Shown in pieces: positions 37,401 through 45,562 of a DNA stretch of 45,562 bases (within the stretch, counting starts at the first letter, position 1; each line of letters opens with the position of its first letter). Below the pieces are notes generated by a model. It made no database searches, was not told the DNA's origin, and worked only from the letters and a program-made list of their open reading frames with translations. Made by a program: the position numbers and the translations under genes. The DNA comes from Leptolyngbya sp. Heron Island J. GTDB taxonomy: Bacteria > Cyanobacteriota > Cyanobacteriia > Phormidesmidales > Phormidesmidaceae. The DNA is taken from NCBI RefSeq assembly GCF_000482245.1, contig NZ_AWNH01000108.1, positions 1 to 45,562 on the forward strand, read 5' to 3'.

Positions 37401-37847
37401 CTTTTGAGTAAGAGGAAGTGACCTGTTTTCACCTTGACGTCGATAAACTGGTAATTCGTAGACCTCAAAATTTGGATCAAAGCGTTCTTGGACAAAAGGT
37501 TCTTTAAATTCACCAGGCAATACCTGAGCTACAGATTCCTTGGCCTTGGCAAATTCATAAATTCTAGCAGTCACTACCGCCTGATCTAACAATCCACCAA
37601 TCCGCTCCTCAATCTCTACCCGAATCGCCTCTGATACCTTCCCTAACCCATTTCCTGCCCAAACCACCTCTGGTGGATGTACTTTAATCCCCACATAGCC
37701 CCCCCGTTCTGCCAACACTACATCCCGAGAATTTTTCAACGCCCGCCCAACCGCTGCAGTCAGGGCATCTTCCACATCTGACCGCCGCTCCGTTAGCGCC
37801 CCAGGGTCAACGTGAATGCGAATAGGGATATCAACTCGAACAGGCAT
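34425..37847 (-). CDS. Giant injection-system protein: conserved N-terminal part, A+T-rich body, nuclease-like C-terminus
   Basis: An 1140-residue protein of unknown family in the middle of the injection operon. Residues 1-115 (PVRVDIPIRIHVDPG, VDIEDALTAAV-like helix, GGYVGIKVHPPEVVWAGN) share the G+C-rich style of the operon. The rest is A+T-rich: hand counts give 41/60 G+C at 37741-37800 but 21/60 at 36781-36840. The body has two or three hydrophobic segments around 535-660 (AAFIAPMVAFSGPVIAGATA) and a basic middle. Near the end, GRIFDIKLKLP and SVEVKELEKL place D1007, E1024 and K1026 as in PD-(D/E)xK nucleases. It may be a cargo toxin with an exchangeable tail; as the only very long protein of the operon it could instead be the tape measure, or both. 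No immunity gene is obvious. Confidence 0.6.
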   Translation of the reverse strand: MPVRVDIPIRIHVDPGALTERRSDVEDALTAAVGRALKNSRDVVLAERGGYVGIKVHPPEVVWAGNGLGKVSEAIRVEIEERIGGLLDQAVVTARIYEFAKAKESVAQVLPGEFKEPFVQERFDPNFEVYELPVYRRQGENRSLPLTQKKKNTSRKNILKPSLTPQKLIDVFTERWLLGIRVLRVRSLASYLLQLIKSSLSNCSYVRTVISKLVDDSLQDNVSFFFANYASDKTLEKLAKDGEGKKLLDTLEKAIKPSIFGNKEKDQLMRIKVIRELTRSSFSYPKKFFIKVKDQSSSGNKHLIVTEYPKLLGWYLMKLIRANLITYKYIALEFINKLAVAEQKNEVYLGLISEASQEELFKMAKDQEGQDFLACGYDELTYAASPDSMAQAQRILMARGSTTSYTQALEQLYGNKRKRAWIFPFNLPGPTKGGIFPTKSSTDIQVKRLEKGKIWVKYPQALNPKGRYAEYPELMLAPDEIFSNTGTVLDANEWIRIKLYDEGGIIVERPALSLIELHNLQEQTRWDKIKALAAFIAPMVAFSGPVIAGATARSAGGSISKTLLQKISTRLLGVERAVIAARFGKEALAFLDAFAIRCAASLFTLSMVINDHRGWIIKKLGPKWGLEYIQGVNRLGFFVGTYGLARLSGGALNRRGLNVLGGMSDSIKASWQRLKNSRKFKQLEGSDLKKAQEVTQSTEKFLKDADKLNVEIKRQRDLSRNKPWLEAQTLFKGREGTRQASPQPRPVPQQQEAPRKLVKRKRGVREESLPTTPGLITQRRRQGFRQARAVPHSLSQLVLQNERLGPRGIRVIRQQTVAPSLESELLAIATRDRCAARDILRGIGRHLEASNTEEIKGIVHFLKIGGNPRALAVTLGNSVSFGTSDLLDALRTFNYLTKADAKGISVILRWCGTGAKAADRIIGIGYNYQKNARAVYGALNEVAPVTDRGLNEVIRDLAMVGTQKDKGALGVLLSARDLLRQNPGARLEFELPVSVKAGKEYLGRIFDIKLKLPKNKSLSYLSVEVKELEKLSYLNNDSVMIEFIKDVLWHVKNPPPPPFHFFARLRWRVKRPKEGLNSAELEVRKQQAKRIFRRALDGQYLKRNKDPRYPKLLQELMKHPEYQRTLKEFDIYFAKFFDFF

Positions 37848-38085
37848 TGCTCAATCGCCTCAGTGTTTCATTGATAATGGCTTCTGGATCAATCGGTTCC
37901 GGTGCAGCTCGCACCTCAATCTCCACGGGAAAGTGATAATGAATAACGGCTCGTGCATCCTCCATAACCTGCTCGGCCTGAGCCTCACTGCCCGCCGCAG
38001 GCAGCACTAACTCCCCCTCATGCACCAGGGCAATTCCGGTACGTTTTACCCGTGCGGCCTGGCCATTCGACGTGTCTTCCGCCAT
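37831..38085 (-). CDS. Small injection-system protein (85 aa)
   Basis: Short protein between the major tube gene and the giant protein gene. It has a GIALVHEGELVLPAAGS segment, a pattern also found at the C-terminal side of phage tape-measure proteins, followed by a helix (QAEQVMEDARAVIHYH), a short strand pair and a helix ending the chain. Its 3' end overlaps the giant gene by 17 bases, so they are coupled. ATG 38085 is chosen with AGGAG upstream. In described systems a small protein (Afp6-like) stands in this region; the match is by size and place only. Confidence 0.65.
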   Translation of the reverse strand: MAEDTSNGQAARVKRTGIALVHEGELVLPAAGSEAQAEQVMEDARAVIHYHFPVEIEVRAAPEPIDPEAIINETLRRLSNACSS

Positions 38086-38136
38086 CACTCACTCCTAAAA
38101 CAAAACCCTAAAAATTCAGAGCGCGATCGCCCCTAA

Positions 38137-38574
38137 CTAGGGAATCTCAACCTTTGCTCCTGTCTTCGGTTCAGAGGCAGCCGCCAAGCTAAAGCCCGAG
38201 AAAGTTGCTGTCGGCACGCCCGAAATCGACGCTTCCGTTGGGTTGGCACTGGTAATAATGCATTCCTGCATCACAATGGTCTTAAACGACCAATCTGAAC
38301 CGTCCTCACTTTCCTGAAGCGTCACATCAAATCGCTTGCCCTGTAGGGCCAGGGCTGTCAGTTGGGCCGCCACATCGCCCATCGCCTTAACTGTCATCGA
38401 AAATGACATAGCATCCGGCGTGTACACCACCCCAATATGGGTTTGCTCCAGCGAATGCAGCACCTCAGCATTCAACGAAAATGACGGACTAAAGGAATCA
38501 ATGGGAGTAATATCGGCTTCATTGCCATCCTCATCTCTATAGGAAACCGCTAATCGAGTTTTCCAATCAGGCAT
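38137..38574 (-). CDS. Major tail-tube protein
   Basis: A 145-residue inner-tube protein. Beta-strand pattern DWKTRLAVSYRDEDG, ITPIDSFSPSFSLN, HIGVVYTPDAMSFSMTVKAM, RFDVTLQESEDGSDWSFK, IVMQECIITSANP fits the Hcp/gp19-like tube fold, and the gene lies directly after the sheath gene, the standard sheath-tube order. AAGGAG precedes ATG 38574. The hollow tube it forms would be driven out on sheath contraction and would carry cargo inside. Confidence 0.75.
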   Translation of the reverse strand: MPDWKTRLAVSYRDEDGNEADITPIDSFSPSFSLNAEVLHSLEQTHIGVVYTPDAMSFSMTVKAMGDVAAQLTALALQGKRFDVTLQESEDGSDWSFKTIVMQECIITSANPTEASISGVPTATFSGFSLAAASEPKTGAKVEIP

Positions 38575-38590
38575 TGTTCTGGCTCCTTAA

Positions 38591-39928
38591 CTAAAATTTC
38601 GGGGCTAATGTAACCAGTAATCGATGAACCGCCGGACCATAGGTCACATCCACATACATCTTCACCGTGCGGTTGGCCCGGGCGTCAGCTACCATCCTGT
38701 TGTCAGTGGCATTTCTTGCACTCTCAGGAATATTGAGAATATTCAGCACCGGAATATCCACCACAAAATTGGCAATCACCTGCTGACGCTTCAGCACACC
38801 CAAAATACTTTCTGTGGATGTTTTCAGCCGCGTCATGCCCATCTTGGTAATGCGGGCATCACCCACCAAGCCAATCAATCCAGCTTTCAATTTGAAATCA
38901 ATGTCATCTAGCGTCCGCACAATATCGATGTACAACAAGTCAGCATCTGAAGTAAAACATCGCCCTTCCGCAAAATGCAGACTTTCACCCACAATCAAAT
39001 CTGGGTCGATAATGGGAATAATGTTGGCCTCTGAAAGAGCCCTAATTTCTGAAGGACTATACTGGCTTTCCAAGGGCATTTTGAAGCCTCGGATTTTCTT
39101 CAATACCGTGGAAATATGAGGCTTATACCCTGCTATCGCCGCCATGGCAGCCGTTGCCGCATCTCCAGTTGCCCCCCGAGCCGCAATCATCACCATCCGG
39201 CTAGAACTACTTTTGAGCGAATCCACCTTCTTTTTAATATCCTCTACATAGCTGGATGTTTTAGTCGTTTTGGGATCAACCATCGCCACACCAATTCGTT
39301 TCTGGCCTTGTGCCGACATCAGTTCTACATGCTCTTTGAGAGCATGCAAGTTAGTTGCTGGCTTAGCATCTTTGCCTTCACTAGCTGCGCTTGACGCATT
39401 ACCAACATCAGTTTCATTTGCAAGCGAGACAAAGGTGACATCATCGGCGGATTCAAGTGCCGAGAGAGCAGAGGTGTAGTCGTCTATATTTGTTGTGTCT
39501 TTCCCAGCTTTGTCCTTCTCTTTTACAACCCTGACACCATAGATTTTGGAAGGCTTAGGATCTTGCAAAAATCCTATAGATAGCGATCTAGACAGGTCAG
39601 TCTCTTCAAAAGTTATTTTATCAACAACCCATTTTTTGGGGTCACCCTTTTGAGCCAGAGTAACAACTTGTTTCTTGAATTGTTTAATATCATCGAGTGT
39701 GTCCACTCGAATAGGCTTATTCGCTTCAGCAATTTGCTCCCGCAGTTTTTTTGAGAGTGCCTTAAATTCCGGGTCACTGATTCCTTCTGGTTTCTCGATC
39801 TTAAGTATTTCTTCATCTGACTCTGTTTTGCCAACCACTGCAATCACACCCGGTGCACGTTGGGCTGTCGGTGTAAGACCCTTCGTATCAATCTTGACCT
39901 CAATAAAGGGATAAGCTGCCGTTACCAT
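38591..39928 (-). CDS. Contractile tail sheath protein
   Basis: A 445-residue sheath subunit. The N-terminus (AYPFIEVKIDTKG, RAPGVIAVVGK) and above all the C-terminal handshake strands (ANRTVKMYVDVTYGPAVHRL, LVTLAPKF) match the sheath family, as do the AAIAGYKPHISTVLKKIRGF and ADLLYIDIVRTLDDIDF segments before the end. Residues about 45-190 form an inserted outer domain rich in Lys and Glu whose DNA is more A+T-rich. Only one sheath gene is present, as in many phage-like systems, against three in the Serratia Afp cluster. GAGG precedes ATG 39928. Contraction of the sheath is the motor of the machine. Confidence 0.85.
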   Translation of the reverse strand: MVTAAYPFIEVKIDTKGLTPTAQRAPGVIAVVGKTESDEEILKIEKPEGISDPEFKALSKKLREQIAEANKPIRVDTLDDIKQFKKQVVTLAQKGDPKKWVVDKITFEETDLSRSLSIGFLQDPKPSKIYGVRVVKEKDKAGKDTTNIDDYTSALSALESADDVTFVSLANETDVGNASSAASEGKDAKPATNLHALKEHVELMSAQGQKRIGVAMVDPKTTKTSSYVEDIKKKVDSLKSSSSRMVMIAARGATGDAATAAMAAIAGYKPHISTVLKKIRGFKMPLESQYSPSEIRALSEANIIPIIDPDLIVGESLHFAEGRCFTSDADLLYIDIVRTLDDIDFKLKAGLIGLVGDARITKMGMTRLKTSTESILGVLKRQQVIANFVVDIPVLNILNIPESARNATDNRMVADARANRTVKMYVDVTYGPAVHRLLVTLAPKF

Positions 39929-40011
39929 TGCTATGTCCTCGCAAAATTTGAAATTTTCTGCTCAGTTTTTTAGAATCCCGATTCCGTAACCTTCAAACCA
40001 CTCTTAAATTC

Positions 40012-40770
40012 CTAAGGGGTCACCACCAAACCAATTCCCTCCTGCGCTAACCATTTACCAGCTGTATCCCGCCGTGCATCCCGTAAGGCAGTTGCATCCA
40101 TTCCTGCTGTACCTCCTGGCCAATCAGCATCATCAAAGACCTTGCCAGGAATGATCCATGCCACTAGCAAAGGAGGTTTCCTCCGGGGCAAGTCGGGATC
40201 TCGCTTTGTTTGAATTCCCTCTGAAATCAGTTGTTCACGAATATGCTTGCTCTCGCTCAAAAGGTCAGTCACCGAAAAACCCTCATCGCGAATCAGCAGA
40301 GCCGCTGTAATTGGTAACCTTTTGGGAGAAGGGGCGCTATTATCCGGCGGAGCAAACGTTACTTGCACAGCCCCCTGCTGAACTTTGCCATCGCTAGTCT
40401 CTACCTCTGTCCATTCGTTCTGCACCGCTGTTATTTTGCTATTGGCCGGTACAGTCCTCGCTACAATTGCTCCTCGCCACAGAGCATCCACCCATACTGA
40501 CGAACCATCCCCCAAACCAGATACCTGGAATCGTGCTTCTACTTTTTCCCCGCCGCCGACGGGACTCCACATCCCGTCTAAAACGCCTAGCTTGGGCACC
40601 GAGAAACCAAACTGGAGTTCCTCAAAAATAGGCTGATAGGGACCTTCAATATTCATCTGGTCCACTTCGTATGCAGCGGCAACCAGTTGTTCTAATGACT
40701 GGTCATTAAAAAGCTGGAGGCGAGAAGTATCATCTGTGAGAGATACCAGTATTTTGTCCTTGTAGTTCAT
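40012..40770 (-). CDS. First gene of the injection-system operon, unknown structural or cap protein
   Basis: A 252-residue soluble protein with no recognised family. It has a helical start (SLEQLVAAAYEVDQM), then a strand-rich middle with RFQVSGLGDGSSVWVDALW, GAIVARTVPANSKITAVQN and AVQVTFAPPDNS, and a final part LLVAWIIPGKVFDDADWPGG, ending KWLAQEGIGLVVTP. It precedes the sheath gene, where tube/sheath terminator (cap) proteins often stand; that role is inferred from position. ATG 40770 is preferred over the in-frame TTG at 40797. A gap of 83 bases separates it from the sheath gene. Confidence 0.6.
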   Translation of the reverse strand: MNYKDKILVSLTDDTSRLQLFNDQSLEQLVAAAYEVDQMNIEGPYQPIFEELQFGFSVPKLGVLDGMWSPVGGGEKVEARFQVSGLGDGSSVWVDALWRGAIVARTVPANSKITAVQNEWTEVETSDGKVQQGAVQVTFAPPDNSAPSPKRLPITAALLIRDEGFSVTDLLSESKHIREQLISEGIQTKRDPDLPRRKPPLLVAWIIPGKVFDDADWPGGTAGMDATALRDARRDTAGKWLAQEGIGLVVTP

Positions 40771-41285
40771 AGGTGTTGATCTACCTGAAGGGATCAAAAT
40801 TCGGATGGATTTTCAGTAACAATCCAGGCTAAGTTTTTACAAATGTTGTTCCTACAGTAGTGGTATTATCCATCAATGTAAGCACTTAAAGTATTCCACT
40901 ACATTGGAATAACAGAAATCTCATCCTTGAGACAACCACAACAACTTCTGCCTATAAATAGTCGATAGGCACACTCAAGCGAACCATGCAATTTCGCAGG
41001 CTCTGAATCTAAACCAAACTTCAAAATTTACTTAGCTATGCTTTCCCTCCTGATAACTAAAGTTTGAATGCCTTAGATGCATCGAAAGGCTTCTATTCAG
41101 AAGCTATGTAAAAAAAATGAGGAATTTGTGAGTATTAACAGACGTATTCAGACTTGTTAACCTTTTCTCGTTAACATGCCTATCTCTTGATGTAATTGGT
41201 TGTAATTTGTTTGAGTTAAGCTGTTAGTTCAGGTGAGCGTAATTAATACCTTGCACCAGAGCATTTTAGAGAGGTTGAAGGAATC
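40771..41285. promoter_or_regulatory. Upstream region of the injection operon with two spaced inverted repeats
   Basis: About 500 bases without a gene. Two perfect inverted repeats share an 8-base spacer: TATTCC (40892-40897) with GGAATA (40906-40911), and TGTTAAC (41155-41161) with GTTAACA (41170-41176). Two further TTAACA-like copies are nearby (41134). Equal geometry suggests sites for dimeric regulators. The first lies about 120 bases upstream of the operon's start codon, close to where its promoter should be. A terminator for the helicase gene is not evident. Confidence 0.4.
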
Positions 41286-44200
41286 TCATCGTTCAATGTC
41301 GACTGTCATGGGGAAGATTGGAGTGCGATCGCGCTCCAATCGCTGCACAAATGCCTTAAATCGCTGGCAATCCTCAGCAGTAACCATCGTGCGTTGTATC
41401 TTGTCATGGTCAACTTCCAGAATAGTTTGTGGATAAGGCTTTAGCTTCCGAACCATTAAACTCTCAAACGTTTGCCGCAGGTCATAAATTTTTCCTTGAA
41501 ATTGAGTTCCTTGCCCATTGGAGCGTCCTACCGCCGCCAGAATAAATTGAGAAGCCTGAGCAACATACTTTCCCCTCTGCTGCTGCACCTGATAGCGATC
41601 CAGATCCTGGGCCATTACCCGTTGAACTTCCTGAGGGAGCGTTAGCTTCTGATCCGTATAGCTTTTAGCCAGCTGCCCCAGTTTTTTAATAAATTCCAAT
41701 CGCTCTGAGCCTTTCCCCATATCACGGGCCGCTCGATACCATCCCCGCAGCGCATCCAAATCTACAGTGACCTCATTAAAGGAGCTGGCCGAGTGTCCAT
41801 TCAGTTCATTAGCAGGTGGACCTGTAGCATGAAGCCCTGACGCAGGACCATGGGCAGCCGAATCATTCGTCTGAGCCTGCTGTGGTTCAGACTGCATATC
41901 CTGTTTTGGCACTGATGCAGCCTCAGTTGCTGGCACATCCCAGGTCGGATCGCCCCCATCTCCATGCTGGTCTAACTGCAAAGTCTGCTGAAAAGGCTCC
42001 AAATCAAACAGGCTGGCTTCCTTTGCCTCAGCTTTCTCTTGTAGAACCTCAACATTATTCGCCGCTAAACTTTGCTGAGCCGTCTCCGCAAACCCCTGGT
42101 GATTAATATTCCGGGCAAACATCTGAGCAAACCCTCGGTCATACCCCCGATACTCTCCACCCAACGACTGCACCGCCGTTTCCTGCAGTGTCAGCAGTCC
42201 CTGGTCAGAAATGCCCAACACCATCTCAGTATCGATAAACATATCCCCGTTCTGAGTCAGGTAGTGCGTCAAATAGAGCTGGTCCCCATGCCGCTCCACC
42301 ACCAGAGGAATGTAAGGCTCATTCTCAATCCGCAGGTGAAAATCTTCCCCCTGTAAAACAGATTCAGCCAGTCCCGCATTCTCCAGGAACTTCGCCACCT
42401 GTTTCTCAGCCTCACCCGTTTGTTCTTTAGGAAGCGCAATCCGAGAAACAACATCAGGAGACTCTAAAGAAGACTCTGATGGAAGAGAGACGCTCTCCGG
42501 CATCGGCACGTCAGCTGATGGCACATCATGTACTTGTGATGAACTGACACCATTCTCTACGCCTGAAGAGTTCAGCGGTGTTGTTCTCTCATCTGCCAAC
42601 AAAGTCTCCAATTGATCGCGGTTTACCTGGGTCGGCTCAGGCACATAGGGCACATAATCCCCCTGTGCCGCATAGTCGCCTGACTCCAGCAATTCCAATG
42701 ATGGCAGTGCTTCCCCCAGATACTCCCGTGCCTGATCCTTAAAATCAAACGCCGCCAGCGTGATTTGTTTCTCCTTCATCAGTACCGTCAACACCGGCTC
42801 AATCTGCTCAGCAGAGACCACCACTTCCATCCGGTCAGCCACAGAATAAAAGTCAGCCCCCACTACTTCCAGAATGTCCTGATCCAGAAAATACCGTCCT
42901 CCTATGCTGGTAGCCTTCGGCGTTTGCACCACATACCCATCCGCCTGACTGCCCGATAGCCGAGCAGCGGCCTGGGTTTTAATCACCAGCACCTCATCCA
43001 GGGACTTCACCACCCCCTTATTCTGGGTAAGCTCCGTCAGAAATGCCTTCACCTGGTAAGGCTCACGAAACGCCACCGGCTCTGACCTTAGGGATTCTTC
43101 AATATCAAATCCGGCAGGCATCATCAGCCCCTGACGAATCCGCCCTTGGTAGTCCGTGTAGTTGAGAAACTGTCCTTTAGGATATTTCTCAAACGCCCGC
43201 AACAGATTGCCCGTGAAAATTTGGGCCTCTCGCCGCTGCTGGGCCTGTTTCAGATCAAACGACTGATAAATTTCCACTGCATCCCAGTTCTGTTCCTGAG
43301 GTGTGATGCTGACCGCACTCTCCTTCTGGGTATTCACCTTAGACAGCGGCAGCGTAATCTGGCGAGCATGGTTATCGGTCAACACCTGGAGTCGCCAGTT
43401 GGTGGGCGCAGTAGGACTGCCCTGATGCCCCCTTTGCCAGACATCGGCCACGACACCATAGGCAATATTGCCCTGCTCAGAAATTACCTGAACGGTGGTA
43501 CCCGATGGAAAATCAGCCAGCGTTGAGGTGATATGCGCCAGTTGTTGATCCAGCCGCTCAGTCAATCTTGAGATCGCTTCCGGCGTTTTCTTCTTCGCCA
43601 TCATTCTGTGGCGATAGTCAGCCAACTGCTGCTTCACCTGGGCAGTTTTCTGCTGAGCTGCAGAAACTGCAATCACTTCAGCCTGGTCAAAATCATGGGC
43701 CTCAGCTGAGCGGACTGACTCCAGCCCCAGCTTATCCCGCACTGCATTGATCACCTGCAGCTGGGTCAGTGGCTTTACCGGAATCTTGGCATCCACCACT
43801 TCCAGATACACTGGCCCCACAAACTCATTGCGGATGCCGCTCTCATCTGGAATCACTTCCATCCGGGCAATGGTGCGAGCATCCAGATCCAGTTGTTCTG
43901 CGGCCAGTACGTTCTCACCCATGGCCTGTTTCCGGGCGATCAGGTCTGTTGTTTCAGACTCGATCAGGCCATAAAGTTGTTCTTTTTCTTCAATTGGCAA
44001 TAGGGGAATGCGTCCCGTCACTCGACTGATTAGCTCAATATCAGAACTGCCCTGCAAGCTATCAGATGGATAGGCCAGTCTGGCCTCTAGCTCTGGATCA
44101 TCTTCCAAAATCTCAGTGATCACCACTTCACCGTAGATATTCATAAAGTCCACCACATTGGTGACAGAGAGATCCGAGTCACGGGATGCGGTGGTATTGG

Positions 44201-45155
44201 CATTGAGAGAGGCCATTTTCTTTGCCAGCAATGCCCCCAACCGTTTCTCTGCAGGCAGGTCAGACATTAACAGCGTAAATTTGGGCTCAACCACCTGACC
44301 AAACCGATTGGCTCGCCCCAGCATCTGCATCACCTGGTTAATATCTCGCTCGGCTTGGGCCACGATCATATGACGAGGACGCTGATCGGCAAACTTCTCT
44401 GAAGCATGGAGGCTGATGCCAGTGGAGCCTGAGCGGTTGAGAATCACTACATCTAGCTCACCACCATTGAACCGATTCACCACCTCAATCTTGCCCTGGG
44501 GACGAGTCTCACGACTGGAGCGACGACCATAGCTCATCTGAGCATCGACCCCATAGTCAATAATGTTCTTACGCCCCGTGATTTCATCCACGGAATGACC
44601 TTCCTGTCGCAGTCGCCACTTGATGTAATCAATGGAGCTGAGGGGCACCGTGGAGAGATCGGTGTCTGCGATTAGCTCACGGGCAGCGTCATAGGCGGCA
44701 ATGCCATCGGCCCCCAACTCGTCATCAGTCAACCGTCGTCGTGTCTGGAGGCCTTCATGGTCTTTGAGTACAACATCGCGGGAGCGCTCCAGATAACGCC
44801 CCAGGACGTCACCAAAGGAAATGTCGATGGCTTCACCGGGTTCCAGACCGTTGTCCTTCACATGCCAATCGATAAAGGCATCCATGGTAGAGGCCACCGC
44901 AATCAAGGGCTTTTCACCGTTCTGTAAGGCCTGGATCGCCGTTTGCACCGTGGCTTCCGCTTTCTGGCATAGCAATCCCTGATCGATGGCATTGTGCATC
45001 AGGGAGGTGAAATTGATGGAATGCACGCCGATCTGACCAATGGCATTATCCTGGCCAAGCTGTTTGGCTTCCTGCTTTAATTCTTTTCGGAGGGTGGTCA
45101 GTGCTTTTACCTTAGCGCTCTTTAATGACTCTGGCGAGATGATTTTCAAGGAGGA
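41286..45155 (-). pseudogene. Strawberry-notch-type helicase, 5' part removed by an insertion sequence
   Basis: The C-terminal portion of a large SF2 helicase, about 1290 residues. The helicase C domain is clear: motif V LNRSGSTGISLHAS (near residue 261) and motif VI QVMQMLGRANRFGQ (near 295), as in the SBNO (Helicase_C_4) family used by large plasmid and phage proteins that pair a helicase with an N-terminal DNA methylase-like part. The N-terminal ATPase half is missing. The reading frame crosses into the insertion sequence around base 45155 and finds a TTG at 45212, which is a transposon-derived start and not the native one. The C-terminal 750 residues are mostly Gln/Glu-rich and carry no named domain. 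The protein is likely inactive unless translated as a fragment. Confidence 0.8.
41316..41341. repeat. HIP1-centred extended palindrome
   Basis: GATTGGAG (41316-41323) and CTCCAATC (41334-41341) flank TGCGATCGCG, giving a 26-base palindrome with one T/G imperfection around the HIP1 core GCGATCGC at 41325-41332. It lies within the last codons of the helicase gene. HIP1 sites are abundant in many cyanobacteria and are a marker of origin; the long flanking symmetry is unusual. Confidence 0.7.
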
Positions 45156-45562
45156 CTCTCTTGTATGGGAACAGCTATCCCTGGAAACTGGTTCATCCAT
45201 GCAATCAAACAATCAAACCCTTCTGTTAATTGGGGAATGGAAAAAATCTCTAACCAAGGCTTGAGTAAGTTAAAGCTAACCCAAGGAAGAAGAATTAAGC
45301 GTAGGTTGTTCAGCCAACTCTTCCAACCCTCTCCATCCTCCCAATAACGGTGTTTGAGAAACGATGAGAACACTGTTGAATCAGCCTGTTCTGGAGGAAT
45401 GATCCCGTCGGGGCGGAGGGGCGGAGTGTATAGCGTTACCATTAAGTAGGCACTCATAACCAGTTCCCACCACTTTTCAATTTGGGCATAGTTCGTTACT
45501 CGAAAATCTGCCCATCCCAGTTCATTCTTGCTTTGTTTCAAACCATATTCGACCCAATTCCG
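45146..45562 (-). mobile_element. Insertion sequence (IS4/IS701-like), partial; transposase C-terminus
   Basis: The open frame enters from the window edge with RNWVEYGLKQSKNELGWADF, then RVTNYAQIEKWWELVMSAYL and a helical end, finishing IPIQESPP-like with TGA at 45146-45148. The KNELGWADFRxTxYxxIExWWE signature is typical of the C-terminal part of IS4/IS701-family DDE transposases; only about 139 residues are in view, so the DDE catalytic residues, except possibly the last one, lie outside. Its transposase stop reaches into the helicase-derived sequence or the outer end of the element. Terminal inverted repeats cannot be identified with one end only. The insertion has removed or displaced the 5' part of the helicase gene. 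Confidence 0.8.

Noticed and set aside
25530-40770. Interpretation as a complete prophage
   Set aside because: Tail genes only: no capsid, portal, terminase, integrase, lysis or replication gene is seen in the window.
45156-45212. Native start of the helicase at TTG 45212
   Set aside because: This segment encodes the transposase end in another frame and belongs to the insertion sequence.
1-45562. CRISPR arrays, tRNA and rRNA genes
   Set aside because: No regularly spaced 25-40 base repeats, no cloverleaf and no rRNA-like sequence were found on reading either strand by eye; a short tRNA could still be missed without a folding program.

Overview
The window looks like part of a large, transmissible plasmid or plasmid-derived island from a cyanobacterium. 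The cyanobacterial signs are at least eight copies of the HIP1 palindrome GCGATCGC (for example 2468, 10221, 19852, 20131, 20347, 32076, 38123, 41325), a secreted COP23-domain protein, and the style of the CHAT/AAA/WD40 and caspase-like genes. Plasmid character comes from two ParM-like actin genes, an FtsK-like DNA pump, two ribbon-helix-helix regulators and a complete MobF relaxase-helicase. No replication initiator, rRNA, tRNA or core metabolic gene is visible.

Layout. (1) 1-2541: a group II intron with its reverse transcriptase/maturase, sitting inside a gene whose last 50 codons resemble the C-terminus of a Uma2-family (DUF820) protein. (2) 3124-8431: a secreted COP23 protein, then a convergent two-gene operon of a CHAT protease-AAA protein and a membrane-anchored AAA/coiled-coil/WD40 protein. 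(3) 8636-12884: a leftward plasmid-maintenance operon (ParM-like actin, a small ParR-like candidate, a 41-codon membrane peptide absent from length-filtered gene calls, two small membrane-associated proteins, an FtsK/SpoIIIE-type pump). A divergent RHH gene faces it across a repeat-containing spacer. (4) 13566-18503: a Pepco-like protein and a 1521-residue caspase + HSP90-like ATPase protein with six C-terminal helical repeats, ending at a strong terminator; probably a suicide or abortive-infection type conflict system. (5) 18509-24194: a second ParM-like locus, a 640-bp non-coding region that probably holds oriT, an RHH accessory protein and the MobF relaxase. (6) 25530-40770: a leftward operon of about 14 genes for a contractile injection system (CIS): sheath, tube, VgrG-like spike, PAAR tip, gp25, baseplate J and others, with no capsid, portal, terminase or lysis genes. 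It includes an 1140-residue protein with a nuclease-like tail and ends in two paralogues with a shared N-terminus and unrelated C-termini, which look like cargo. (7) 41286-45562: a strawberry-notch-type helicase whose 5' part has been cut off by an insertion sequence that runs off the window.

How it may fit together. The plasmid functions (segregation, DNA pumping, relaxase) carry two separate caspase-superfamily defence modules and an injection machine with candidate effectors. Both actin genes carry a single-base frameshift just before their C-terminal nucleotide-binding motif, which is either real decay or a sequence error and should be settled before the partition loci are interpreted. 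All functions are inferred by reading motifs by eye; no database search was run.
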